This document shows positions 24,201 through 38,600 of a DNA stretch of 64,000 nucleotides, piece after piece. The notes below the pieces were generated by a model, which saw only the letters and a list, made by a program, of their open reading frames with translations, ran no database searches and had not been told where the DNA came from. Source of the stretch: Mactromeris polynyma (lineage: Eukaryota > Mollusca > Bivalvia > Venerida > Mactridae); the NCBI GenBank assembly GCA_032209605.1, contig JASFXZ010000004.1, positions 37,916,401 to 37,980,400 of the forward strand, written 5' to 3'. Position 1 is the stretch's first letter, and each line of letters opens with the position of its first letter. Position numbers and translations under genes: made by a program.

Positions 24201-27200
24201 CAACGAATGTCCCAACTAACAATGAAGGTATAAACTATTGTTCAGATTTCATGATCAGTATTGATTCCTGGTGACACAATGCTGTATGGCGACTGTCACT
24301 GTAGTATTGTTTTCCTGTTTGTAATAATATGTCTGTATTGATTGAAGTCATGAGAGATGATGATGTTGTTCAATGCTTGTTCTGAATCAGCTTATATATC
24401 CTGCATTTCATTCCTCTAAGATCCACTGTGTTCGCAGTCCCTGATTCTGTGAGGTCTTGCAGGGGTGTCAATAAGAGCCGGGAGCCGGTAAATTTACCCA
24501 GTAACTTAAGCATCACCACCGGCTACTTTTCTTGAATGAGTGATCATAGTTAGGGGGGGAAGCCCCCTGACCCGCCTACTTTTGATGATTTTCCTGCTAC
24601 TCCCAGAATCAGTGACACATGGTCCCTTGTCTTGTGTTCAACGTGGTCCTGTGTGCAATCCAAAGATTATTGGCGTAAACCTTTGAGAACTGTGTAAGGT
24701 TTACGCCAATAATCTTTGGATTGAGTGACTGGCACATATTTCTTTCTGTTTTGTGATGACAATTAAACTTGTAATAATTTCAGGAAAACCTCACTTAAAG
24801 ACCACCTCAATATTAAGACCAGTGTTCAAGGGTCCCAAAGGTGGTCTTATTATTGAGGTTTTACTGTATATTTCAAAATTTTGCAACTAATTTTGAATGA
24901 AGTAAATGAATGTTGTAGATTTATATCTACTAAATAATTATAATGTTGATGTCAACCTTTGTTGTCGCACTAGGTAAATAAAATTCAAAATTAAATCATT
25001 CACTGAACTAAAGAATTCAGAAATTTTGAAATTTAATCCGAAAATCTAACAGATATGAAACTTTCATAGTAGTTATTGATTTTCCTACTCTCAGATGGCT
25101 GTATACATTCTTACAGTTTACCTGACCCATGAAATACAAAATATTTCAGCAAAGTCATTTGTCAATATTTACGAAGTAGTTTTAGATCCTTGCATTCCAA
25201 ATACGGGCTTGGTTCAGTAACTTTGTGTTAATATTGAAATTCAGCGTTGCAAATTAATGATCACAGGCCTTTTTGGCATATACAACGTTTGGTTATTTTA
25301 TCTGCAATACATCTTGAGAAAAGAAACTGTTTCAGATAATAGCTTATTTGCAATTATATAAACATTGTAATCATATACATGTATTGCTAATTTGCATAAG
25401 ATTAGTAAAATCAAGGTGTTCAACACTTCCTCATTCTAACTTTTATAGCAGTGTTAATATCGTACGTATTCATCGAATTATGTAAATGTTAAGATTCAGG
25501 TAAATGTTTATTTTTTTCATGTTTATCTATTAAAATTTAAATAATTTAGGGCTATTATAATACTTGTTACTGGTTACAGTGCTTTATATATGACAGAATG
25601 AGGAAAGTCCGGACAAGTGAACATCTATACCTTAGTGTGGCTGTCAGCTGTTTCCTGTCCAATTAATCTTCATTAAATACATGTACGGTACAACCTTACT
25701 TAAAGACCACCTCAAAATTTAGAACACAAATTTCAAGTCCATTTTCACTGTTTTGCTCTTTATTCAACCTAAATATTAAGACCACCTCATTATTAAGCCA
25801 AGTTTTCAATGGTCCCAAAGGTGGTCTAAATATTGAGATTTTACTGTAGTACCTTTTGTTTTAAATATTTAACTTTCAAGTGTAAACTATATCAATTACA
25901 TAAGTTACCATGATACCATTCAACAATCATTTCCTTCTTCCTGTTCTGGTTAGACTGCCTGATGGCATATGTCGGGTAAAAACTGATCTGTTCTGGTTAT
26001 ACTGCCTGATGTCATATGTCTGGTAAAAACTCATCTGTTCTGGTTATGCTGCCTGATGTCATATGTCCGGTAAAAACTCATCTGTTCTGGTTATACTGCC
26101 TGATGTCATATGTCCGGTAAAAACTCATCTGTTCTGGTTATACTGCCTGATGTCATTTGTCCGGTAAAATCTCATCTGTTCTGGTTATACTGCCTGATGT
26201 CATATGTCTGGTAAAATCTCATCTGTTCTGGTTATACTGCCTAATGTCATATGTCTGGTAAAAACTAATCTGTTCTGGTTATACTGCCTGATGTCATATG
26301 TTAGGTAAAAACTCATCTGTTCTGGTTATACTGCCTAATGTCATATGTCCGGTAAAATCTCATCTGTTCTGGTTATACTGCCTGATGTCATATGTCTGGT
26401 AAAAACTCATCTGTTCTGGTTATACTGCCTAATGTCATATGTCCGGTAAAATCTCATCTGTTCTGGTTATACTGCCTAATGTCATATGTCCGGTAAAATC
26501 TCATTTGTTCTGGTTATACTGCCTGATGTCATATGTCTGGTAAAATCTCATCTGTTCTGGTTATACTGCCTGATGTCATATGTCCGGTAAAAACTCATTT
26601 GTTCTGGTTATACTGCCTAATGTCATATGTCCGGTAAAATCTCATCTGTTCTGGTTATACTGCTTGGTGTCATATGTCCGGTAAAATCTCATTTGTTCTG
26701 GTTATACTTATTGATGTCAGGTTTCTGGTAATTATTTAGAAAAATTACAATTAACACACTTAGGATCAAGTAATACTTATGTCTGATGAAGACATAAGTT
26801 TGTTTTATCAAACATCAGTAAAGTAATTTAATACAACCTTTTGTGCAAATATTTAATTTTGGGTTATTTAAAATTCTTTACAGAAAAGAAAAAGGGGTCA
26901 TTGACCTCATTGCATACCTACCATGATCAAAAGACACTGCAGACTTGACATTGTACAAAACAGCAGTTGATAAGTGTCATGCATAGTTAAGTGTTCATGT
27001 TTTGCCTTAACATTCTTTCCACAATTACTAAATATTTGTATTTCATGTAATGAATTATATACTTCAGTATGAATGTTTTTGTAATATCGTGATTCGATTG
27101 ATAGATATGGCCGTGACACTTATGGTATTTTGAGCATACTAAGTGTGCTCTAATGTTCTTGTAAAGTTAAGTCAAAAGTATGATGATCTTAGTTAAGATA

Positions 27201-30200
27201 AAGTTCATGAAACTTTCGTTTCTGAGACTGATCAAAGGAATGTTCAAGAACAGACAAATTAAAAAAAACAGACAAAAAGTAGTATCACAATGACTAAGTT
27301 ACAGAACTGTTGTCATCTGTATAGTTTCCAATGTCTGGCCAATATTGTTTCCCCTAATGCAATGTTACTTTACAATACTTTGAAGTATTATTGTTCCATC
27401 TGTTGAAATGACTGTTATAGAATGTACATACATATATATGTATATACAGACAGGCCACGTTCATTCATATTCATCCGGTCCGAAATTTTATTTTGAATAA
27501 TACATAGTTTCGAATAGCCAATTTCAATTCAACGAGCCGAAAAAGATGCAACGCGACCTGATCTTTTTTTGGATGATACCAAGTATTCGGATAGAAGGTT
27601 TTCAAATAAACGAGGTCCGACAGTATTGACATCTTCTCTACAACATCATAGATCTACATACATTGTAACATATCACTTGTCTTCATCCTATAATGATCAG
27701 TGTTTACAAACCAGTTCGTTAAGCTATGTACTTCACTGGATTTAAAGAATGTAAATTGAAAAATTGTTTCTAATCATCAATCATGTTTATGTCTAATTAA
27801 GATTGATGTAAAATTTATCTTACTGATATTTTGCTATCATACTTGATTTGTCGTTTTTTAATGGTCCTTGTGTTTTAATGAATTTACGTACATTCAGATA
27901 ACTGTATACATTAAACATACATGCACGCATCTTGAACTTTGGATGTGTTTCATGGACTATCAAACACAAAATAGTGAGTAGAATTTTTCACACATATGGA
28001 CATCTAAGGAGCATATTTTTCTTTCTTATTGACCATTTTTTGAGTTTAATCCCTGGTGGTGGCGGGGGGGGGTTATTATGTTCTCCTAGTGACAAGTTGA
28101 CTAGGATTATATATCCAGAGTCACTTGTCCTGTACCTCAAGGGAATTGGTCAGTTGCTTGTGAGAAATTTGTTAGTCACTTCTGGAAGAATAGGTTATAG
28201 TACTGTTAGGCAACCGAGATACGCTTCGTACTTAAAATGACAACATCAAAAAAACTGAAATACTGTTGAAAACTGGCATAAAACTCCTACGCAAATTTCA
28301 TTTCGTACTTCAAATGACAACTTTAAAAAAGCTGAAGAACTGTTGAAAAATGGCATAAAACTCCCATGCAAAGTTCATTTCCCACTGTCACCTGCTCCTT
28401 GACTTGCTGGACATGGCCATTTAGTTTGTAACTCAATGCTATAAAGGAATGTTGGAACAAACAGCTAATTCATTTGTTTTCATTCCAGTGCATTCACTAT
28501 TCCATCTGTTAATATATATACTCTTTATTTTAATCAACCATTGACCATTGGTAAGTTAAATGTGAGTGTGTGTGTTGGGTTTTATATCCTACCAACAATC
28601 TTCCAGTAATACTGAGTCGTAGTCAGCTTCGTGTAGCAGATACACTGTTGCACACTGTGAAACCATGTAGTAGACACGTGGACATTGATACCCCTTCCAG
28701 TCACATCAACCTGTCGCTGGGCAAACCAGTGCTAGCACTACCCACACCATTGGGTAGACAAAGGAGCTACGAGTTCCATTGTTAATGACTTTGGTATGTT
28801 GCGGACTGGTTTCAAACCCATGACCTCTTGCGCCAAAGGCAGACATTCTACCCAAAAGCTCCCTAGCTCAGCCCCATATATGTACTTTATTATTATCCTC
28901 TTCATCATCTAACATATGTGTGGATGTTTTAATCTTCAGTAAGTTTCTAACATGATAGGTGACAAGTAGAGCCTTTTTGTCAAGCTGTCTAAAGACAAGC
29001 TATTGTTAGTCAACTTGAGTATTGTAATACATAAGAAATGACAGTTCTTTTGTGTTTTTATGTTTGTACTGTTGTTGACAACAAGGTGTTTTATGTGGTT
29101 TTATATCAAATTTATGACAATATTATGTGAAAGCTTGCCATATTTACCAGTTAAAGTTATATACAGTCTTGATTGAACGCCTGATTATTAAGTTAACTAC
29201 CAAACATGTTGGCCAATATATGTTCCCCAAGGTGTCTAGACGACCAAAAACTATGGTCCATTTTGTAATTTTCATATATATGCACTATTAAAGTCAAAGT
29301 TTCTAAGCTTTGGATTTTAAGTTCAAAACTAATCTTGTTGATTTATTTAATCCACTGTTCAATTGACTTAATCTTGATATATGTATATGTTAACTGCATT
29401 TTCAGTCACAAAGATGGCAAACTTTGCTTTACCTTAAATGTTTGAAGTTTTTTCAAGTCGCATTGCTCTCCATGTTTCGTCTATTTGTATTGCTTTGGTC
29501 TTAAAGTTTCACTGAAAGTGTTACCTTTATGAATGATTTGTCATGTCGGTAGTAACTGAAAGGGGTGAGTATGAAAATTATCAATGTATCAGTTCATACA
29601 GGTTCATAAAGGAAATTATAACCTCCGTTTATCCTGTTTGATAAAATCATGAAGGAAATTAAAACGATACAATGACCATTGATACGAGAGTAAAATGTAT
29701 TGTCTGCTGATAAAGGATATCAGTGTCTTTGATTGAATCTGACTCTGCTGAAGGGAGATAGTGGTCAAGGGGTAAATTAAGCGCCTGACTCCTGATCGGA
29801 AAGTTGTGAGTTTGTATCTCGCCTTTGGAGTGGGGGGGGGGTTGAGCTGCAAACTTCACATTCATTGGATTAGTCAAGAGTGCTGGTTAGTAACCCAGGA
29901 ACCAGTCATCAATAGTGATTTAATTGTAAGTTTAAATGTAAAAAACATAGAATATTCTCGAAGATTATTCATCAACTTTTAATCGAAATTCTGTTCATAT
30001 TCTGCAAATTATATTAAATTTTATCCAGTTGATTGTAGTGCTTTTCATGTGCCATGGAATAGGGACACACTGCATAAATAACAAGGCATCTGGCCACCTC
30101 ACCATCTACAAGAAATTTACCAAACTATAATGTATGAAGGCTATCTGGCCATCACACCATTTCAAGATATGAATTTACCATTGTTGAATGTCATGGCTGG

Positions 30201-32554
30201 GAGATTGCCATCATAAAAGTCTGAAAACGAAATGTACAGTAAATCAGACCCATTAATTGGATTTTGATCTATATTTAATGACTGTTAAAATGAATATAGA
30301 CTCTGACAAAACCGTTACCTTCTTACCCTATTGTATTCGGTTGTCAGGACATTTCAAACCCTTGAGGGATAGTTGAAATGTTTCAATTTTGACAGTCACC
30401 TCGCTACATTACACATGTTATTTAAGATCATGACAATGTATGACAAGGTGTTGAATGGGTTTATCTATCTTTATCAAAATATACTTGAAAATGAATTAAA
30501 TCATTTAGTCTTCCGTGAATGTCCTACTTGGGTTGAAATATTTGAACAGAAAAGAGTCTAAAGTGCTCCAACTAACCCAAAGAAAATAATGTAAACTTTT
30601 GTATTTAAGGTATTAAGCTTATCTGTATTGAAAATCTTCTGTCCTAGATTGCAGATTATGTTTGCCAGGACATGTTTTAAGTTACTCTGAGGCTATTTGG
30701 ATAGAAAATTATCTGAATGGATAGTATGCACAGCTTACTATTGTAAGTTAACTTTATTTAGATTTTGTCAGAATTGCAGAATTTATTTTTTGTTTACGTA
30801 CTTTATAAAATTGAGTTTAAGCTGACCATTAATTTTCTTTTAGTTTAATATTTATCTACTGATACTAGATATACTTGTTCATGCACAGCTAGGTTGCTTT
30901 AATTTTCTGCATTTGAATCATATAGTTGTACTGAAATAAGTCCATACAATTATGTTTACATAATGTAGTTTCTGTCTGCTTTCTCAACTCAGACTGCATG
31001 AGGTATTTCATTTGTGAAACACTGTTTACAACCAACCAATATATTCAGTAAACTTCTGAATGACAGTTCATCGAAATATATGATGAAGCTGAAAAGGATA
31101 TACCACATGTAAAGGACAGAGCGCAATGAGGCGTGAAGTCAAATATGTCCGGATTTTGCACAAAAACTATTTATTTCATTTCTATTTAACAGTATGAGGG
31201 ATGATATGTTTGTAATACTAGACTATATGGTTTAGAATTACATACACTTATATGGCTGTATTGAAACTTGGTGATGCAGTGAATAGATGCAGATAGTTGC
31301 ATTTTTTGATAGTTTATATGGCTAGCATAAATTAACTGAGAGATATTCATCCAATTTTCTTTAAAACAGGGCGAGATTGTTTATTTCCTTATTAAATATA
31401 TTATTCTTTATTCCTAAATATTAGGCCTGGAAGTTCCTCTATCATGGAATGAGAAATATAGTATGGCAGGATGGAAAAAGGGGGAGGGGGGGGGTTAAGG
31501 ACTATCTTCAAGAAATTGATGTATCATCATCATATCACTCACTCACGTCTGAGGTTTCATATGATAATTATAACATCCGGAAATGTATCTTTTTACTTGG
31601 ACTTACAGTTATATCAATTGTGACTAAGCTGAGTTGGATTGTCATGTTAATGAAAAGTAAATTTATAATATGATCTATTACCAGCCCTCTATGTCTGTTT
31701 TATGATATATTTGATGGAGTACTTCTAACTCCTACATACTTGTATGATGACATTAAAATATTTCACTTTGAGATCATTATTGGAATCTGATATAGACCTC
31801 TCCATACTATAGTGCTGCTGCTTGTCTACTTCCTTGTTTGAGGTGAACTTCTTTTTTCTTGCGTAAAGTTCTTGTTCAGTATTTGTTCAAACTCATGCAG
31901 CTCATGCCTTCAGTAATCTTGGGCATCGCAGTGATATTTTAATGAGTTTAAATTCCACCTAAACAGAATTTGCCAATGGTCATATCAGCATTGCGAAGCC
32001 AAAGATTACCTGTCAGACATGCAGCTGCGTCTGAAAATAAGAACCGTTTAAAAAAAAGTTCAAACTTATTTATTTTACATCGATTATGAAACGAGTTCTT
32101 TCAACTTATACTAATCACTCTCAATGATTGCTTCCTGGCTACCAATCAGAACTCGCGCCAAATTAAGGGATTGTGAAGTTCGTGATCAAACCACAGTCAT
32201 CGCGTGGCTCGAACTCATGACCTTCGGATCAGGAGTCAGATACTCGACCCCTCAACCACTGCACCTCCTTAGATCAGTTGTTGTTTGCTGTTGTTCGCCT
32301 AGATGGGAAGTGTAGTGTTGGTCCTTGGTTGTTGTTAGCAGTCCTGAACTCATTATCTCCGACCAATTAGGGTGGATATTTGACACAGGATTTTGGTAGG
32401 TGACCACTTAAAACAAGTGGTGGTTGGTTTAGGTGTGACTGATCATTTTCAAGTCAAAATATATTTTATTGTTAGCATACTTACCTTTTTACATTTAATT
32501 ATGTTCAACTTCAAATTACATCAAATTAACTGGAATTGATTGATTAATTAATTG

Positions 32555-32638
<84 letters not shown>

Positions 32639-35600
32639 CACTTTGTAAAGTGAACAATTCTTTGATATGATTATTTTTCAAAGCCCCACCCTTTCAGTCT
32701 AGTCAACTCGTGCAAGTGAGATAAATACATTACCACTCCAAATATGGTTTCTGAATGACACATTCCTGGCCTATTGAAGCTGTTGAAAGATGTATTGTAA
32801 CAATGTATGACAGGAAGCATGTTTGATTGTGTTAACAGTATTGTTGTTTACAGATTAAGTGTCCAGATTTTAAGGACTTCCTGTCATTATGTTTATGGAG
32901 GGTTTTCACTAGGGATCGAATTCTTTCAACAAGTAATATTCTATCTGTGGTAATCTATGATGTGCATTGTTTTATACTTTCTTTGACACATGAGGTAATT
33001 GCTATTTTTGTTACCTATAATTGGATAAGTGTTTGAATATTTATTTCATCTTTATTTTTGTCACATCTATATACATGTACATTCTACAATAATGTTATTA
33101 AGTCTACCTGTTGCTTTTGAGTCGAGATGTCAGTATGCGATAAAAACTGGGTGGGTGATGAGCTACTTTCGTTTTGCAGTATACAAATGAGTACATTTAA
33201 GTGGGTTGTACAACTATTTTTCTTTGCAGTATAGAAATATTTTAAATATGCTGGAGGGTCTATATTGTCAACTGTGTCTGGACATTATCATCTATGATTG
33301 ACTAATTTATAAGAATTAGGGTGTTGTCAGTTTATGTCATATTGACGTACGTTCTGTGCGTATACAAATATACAGTTTGAAGTTTCTATCGTCCGAAATT
33401 TTTGTTCTGATCTCAAAATTGATTAAGTGAAATTTTTGACATCGATTGAGATGGTTTTGTGGTAGATGGTTCTTGCTTGTCTTGTTGAAGTGATATTTTC
33501 CATTAGTGAAATGGTTGGAGTTTAAACGAAGATAACCAATTATGGGTAAAATATTTTTTTTATGTAATCTGATTGTGTAGCAGTAAATTAGTGATTCGTT
33601 TCAAGATATATTATGTCAATAATCATCAGGATCAAAGAAGTAAATCGTTATTTCTATTGCCCCCCAAATACCTCCTCAGGACATTGAACTGTTGATCTCC
33701 TGATATGTTTTGATATCGTGGTGTCAGAATGTATGTGTCTTTGAATTTAATGAGGCTTGTATATATGTTTGTATGTAACCTTAATATGAACAAACAGAAT
33801 GTGGTGTGATCAAATTAATGAATTGTGTATCATTGTGAAATATTTATTATACATATTCTTTTTTACTGACTTGGCCGCTGTGTCCGGCCGCTTACAGATG
33901 CAAAAATATAGGGAGCTGGGTGGCCAGCAGCCATGTTGGCCCTTTTACAGACCCGGCATTTACAGGGGCACATATGTGAAAAGCAAGGGTCTGAGCTATA
34001 TTTGGTCAGTCTCATTCTTATAGTGCCTCCTTGTATTAAGTCTGTTAATATTTACGCTCTTTATGACAGGGACTGACCAAAGATTGTTTTAAAGGCCCTT
34101 TTGGTAACAGAAAAAGATGCGACCATCATAGGGTGATAAGTTATCTACCATCGTTATGTGTTGATGCTGTAACTGAAAACAATAAGAGGATGACACATAC
34201 TGTCTTATCAGGACCCAGCCTCTTGTTTGTGTAACAAATCTATGTATTGTATGTTATTGCTGTCTGAAAAGTCTGGTCCTAACGGCTCACGCCATACAAA
34301 CTGATATTTTTGTTGAAGAGATTTAAGATTGTGTGAACATGAACCGCTTTTGAAAGTTAAGATTTACAGTCTGAAATCTTGTATAAATTATTTCTTTCAT
34401 AGTATACATGTACATTATAAATCATTTATATGTAAACTTGATATGATATATTCAGCATAGTTTTGCATAATGACTTAGCTATTTGTTCAAGCTTGACAGT
34501 CTCAATTCAACTTCAATAGCAGCGTATTTATTCAGAAGCAATTTCACGTTTGTGCAACATATTAAATATATTATTCAAGTATTTTACAAATTTTTACTAT
34601 AATTATAAGCAGTTTTCCCACCAAGGAAGAAACAGGTTTTTGCAAACGCATGAATAACTTTGATAATGTTTATATAGTTGTCACATCTTTCGTGTTTTAA
34701 GATATGCTTCTTTTGTCACGCCGTGTTAATGTTAGTTTCAGTCTGTGTCTGGTTTTGTGTACGTTAAACTTTACAACAGAATCTGTTTAAAGATGCCTGA
34801 CAGATTTGGTAAAAATATCAAATCATGTCAGGTAATACTCGGGCATACTCATGATTAAAAGAGGAAGATACTGTTTGGTTTTTGTTCCATCAGCATTTTT
34901 GATTGTTAAACTTTATGACAGTTTTGGTCAAAGTATGTCTGTCACTCATCTGGTAAAATCTGAATAAAAGGCATACGGTATTCATTGAAAGAAGATTTTT
35001 TCTGTCAGAATTTTACGATTTGTGGACAGTTTGGTATATTTGTCGAAAATGTCTAGTAAAAATCAATTGAGTCTGGTAAAACATCAGTGTATTTACTATA
35101 AATGCAAAATTAATTGATGTTTCATATATCATTAGGCGCAGCCGTACTAACATGGTTTTGCTATTTGCATATCAACGTTGTGTAAACCAATCAAATCTTA
35201 TGTTAACCACCAAGGCAATCTCTCTTCAACCGAACAACGTTTGTAACCTTGATGCGGATTGGTTAACCTTTCGATAAAGGGTACATTACCGTACCGAAAT
35301 CCACTGAATATCGCAAAAATTAAGAATAACTGGCGAAATAAAGAATTAGATAGAATGTTCTGTCTGGTATAGGTCCAATCGTATTGAATCGTTTTGCTGT
35401 AATAGATATGGTGAATGTGACAATTGTGTTTGGTAACCGATATGTGTATATTGAAGGTTTTAGATGTTAGATATCGAGTGTGGATGGACAACGTTTGGGT
35501 TTGGTTACGTAATGGATTAGCCCTCTACACATTCTCACTTTGAGCTTACAATCTAATCAGATATAAAAGCAGAGATTCAGCAATCGTATACATGTATGAT

Positions 35601-38600
35601 TCAGATCAGACATACGATAACACGAAACATTCTTAATCAGGACGATTACAAGTGTTGGGCAATGTTATGATTTGAGGAATGTATAATGTTTCAATAAATC
35701 CTGTTTGATGTGCTTGTCACAATATTCAGCTAGGCCTGTACATCATCATTGATTAGAGACATAAATATGTAGTGTTATACAACCATAGATATGACTCGGT
35801 AGTCCACTTATTCGAGCCATACCCTGATAACCTAGACACTAAAATATGTTCAGGATAACCTATAGTTGTGTAACCTGTTACAGGAAGGACATAAGATTTA
35901 CCATCATAAGCATACTTGTTACAGCTAGGACAATGTTATGGCTTGTTTCAATCTCTGTTAAATTATTCCAGTACATTATTGATCATATTTTAGTACAAAG
36001 TCATAGCAAATCTAAATACTGAAGATAATTTACAGTATTGTACTTATGGTACTAAGTACTTATTTCACCAAGGGGAGGCAATCGTATTTGCTATGCAATA
36101 CATGTACATTTAATCATAACATTTTTTAACTTTCGTGTTCAGCTGTATCAAATTCTACAGTTTATGTCAATCGTCTACTGTTGTTTCCTGGTTTGGACAT
36201 GGACACTACTGGTGTTCTCTTATATTGGTGGGGGGGGGGGGGGGTCATGAATTATTACGTGGGTACTGGCAACATTTACTTTGACAACAATAACTATGAG
36301 GATTATTTTGACAAATTCTGTCTGGGTTGGGTTCCCAGGTTGGGTTGGTTATATGCTTCCGTGACATTGGCTGCAGTCATGTCCTCCACGTTTGAAGGAG
36401 TTGCAAGTTGCTTGCAGAAGAACAGGTTTAAGTACCGATTGATAATTATTTCCAGGAAAACTGATTAGAAAAATGGTTAGGTCAACTAAATGCCACCATA
36501 TATGACAGAAGAAATATTGAAAAACGGTTAAAACCTGGAGAACAACAAAACAAAAATTCTGTCTTATGTTGTTGAAATATGATTCATTGAGTGTTCCTTC
36601 ATTGTGTATAGGGTTTGAAATAAATGTTCAAGCAGTATACTTTGTATAAAGTTGAATACAAATGTATACTGATTGAATTTTGTGTCTTACTCCTATGATA
36701 TTGGTTACCCACATAACTTGAACAGTCCACTTAGTGGTACATGTCGTTCCTGTCTGTACAAATGTGTTTGTCAAACATTGTCAACAAAAGTTTGGTTGTT
36801 AAGTATACAGATGTCCTCATCCAAGGATACACTTTCCCTTGACAAATACATTCCTAAACAGTCTAGTAGGGAAGAAATTCATTGTTTTTAATACTTTATG
36901 TATGAATAAGCAGTTCCCAGGCATAAACTTCATGTACAGCCGTACTATAATGGCAATCATCGCTCTCGTCACTCTCTCCCCCCCCCCCTGAATTAACTTG
37001 TCCTACAATAATCTATATTTTGTCTTCCATCCTGTTTTGTGTGGAGCATATGTCCTACAACATATATGAAACTTCAGGAAAAATAGTCCTGAGTTTTTTC
37101 ATTTTTTCTGCAGATTTTTCTTGGTTCTTGGGAGACCTTAGTTGTCTGATAATATAAAGCTTCTATGTTTATTGATATTATGCTAAATTAAGTATCCTTA
37201 AAATTCTTCATAAATTACAAGAATAATCACATTTAGCTAGTAGTATGGCCCCCTATTCAGCCCCTTTTATGTTCCTTTAATGGAACTCTTGCTACAGTAA
37301 GGAATACCAGTACTGATAATCCATGTATTTAAACACATTTTTCCATACCCATTGTTGACCTTATTCTGAACTCGAAAGAAACTATTACTGTTTCTGATGG
37401 GAAGATTTTGTTAAATAAAGATAATAATGGTGTAATAAAGTCGCTCATAAATTTCACATATGTTTTCCTTTTTATGCCAATACAAAAATATCCCTCAGGC
37501 CTGTTATGTTTTTATTGCATTTTAATGTTTTATGTTGAATTAGCTATTTAAATTTATGTCAATAAAGAAAGGTTAATTGAATCCTCTATGAAATAGCCTG
37601 TCAAACCAGTGATGGAATGATATTCTGCAGATGACCCCTATTGTCTATGGGGACAGAATAATGACTCATAGGTGCCTCATTTAGACTGAAAGCTCTTTCT
37701 GATCAATAACTTGAGAATAATTCCTGGGCGGTCAAACTTTACAGGATGGTTGTCTTTTAAGTCAGTTGATCCCGCTATTTGGGATGTCTGTAGATCTATG
37801 GTCACTGAATCATAAACTGTAACCCACTTACATTTGACACGCTGTAATGGGGGGCTCACTTTTTCTATAAACATTTGTTTTTAATTTCTTTGTAAGTTTG
37901 TTTTGAAATTATTAATATTTGCTATGCAATACATTGAATCGTACCATTTCTTAATTTTCATGTTTAGCCTTCTTAAATTGTGGAGTTTATGTCAAAATAT
38001 GGGACTGAGATATCAATGTTATAATGTCATTTATTTTGGTCATGATAGCCATTTCAGAGGCCAGGTATATAATATCTACAGCTGATCAGTTCGAGGTAAA
38101 ATTTAATGCAAAACCTTACTGAGTTCAGTCACAGTATGTTTTTAAAACGTTTGTTAATAATGGTCCACTGTTAAAATATATTTTATTTTTCTCCTGTGTT
38201 ACTGAGGTTTTAAGTATGACGTCATTTAAATTGTATTTGATTTCTTCATCTTGATTGAGAAAATATGAGGTTACATCACTGTTGTATTGACATTTTAGAG
38301 AAGTTTGACAAGAATTTATATATTTAAATTGTAGTATGTGTCTTGATTTGATGTGGAATTCAAATAATGTTTCACCAGTTATACAAGCTGAATCTACACA
38401 TTTGTTTAAATGTGTCTGTTTCCATGGTCACAAAATTGGGTTTGAAATTAAATGTTTTTGTTTTCTAACAGCAAATTTTATGAAAGCTCTGCATGTACCG
38501 CCATGATTTTTAACTTGTATTTGACTTGAATTTTATTATCAGTGTTTTTAGGTTTTGTTGTTAAGAATGGGTGTAAAATAATGTTAAAATTGCTATAATT

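Noticed and set aside
24656..24723. Rho-independent terminator-like stem
   Set aside because: Eukaryotic intron, no T-run following; terminator logic does not apply.
27932..28240. 102-codon ORF
   Set aside because: Crosses a G-run and overlaps duplicated SINE-tail sequence; no coding features.
33799..34023. 74-codon ORF with a GGQQPCWPFYRPG segment
   Set aside because: No family recognised, no splice signals placing it in either gene; probably repeat-derived.
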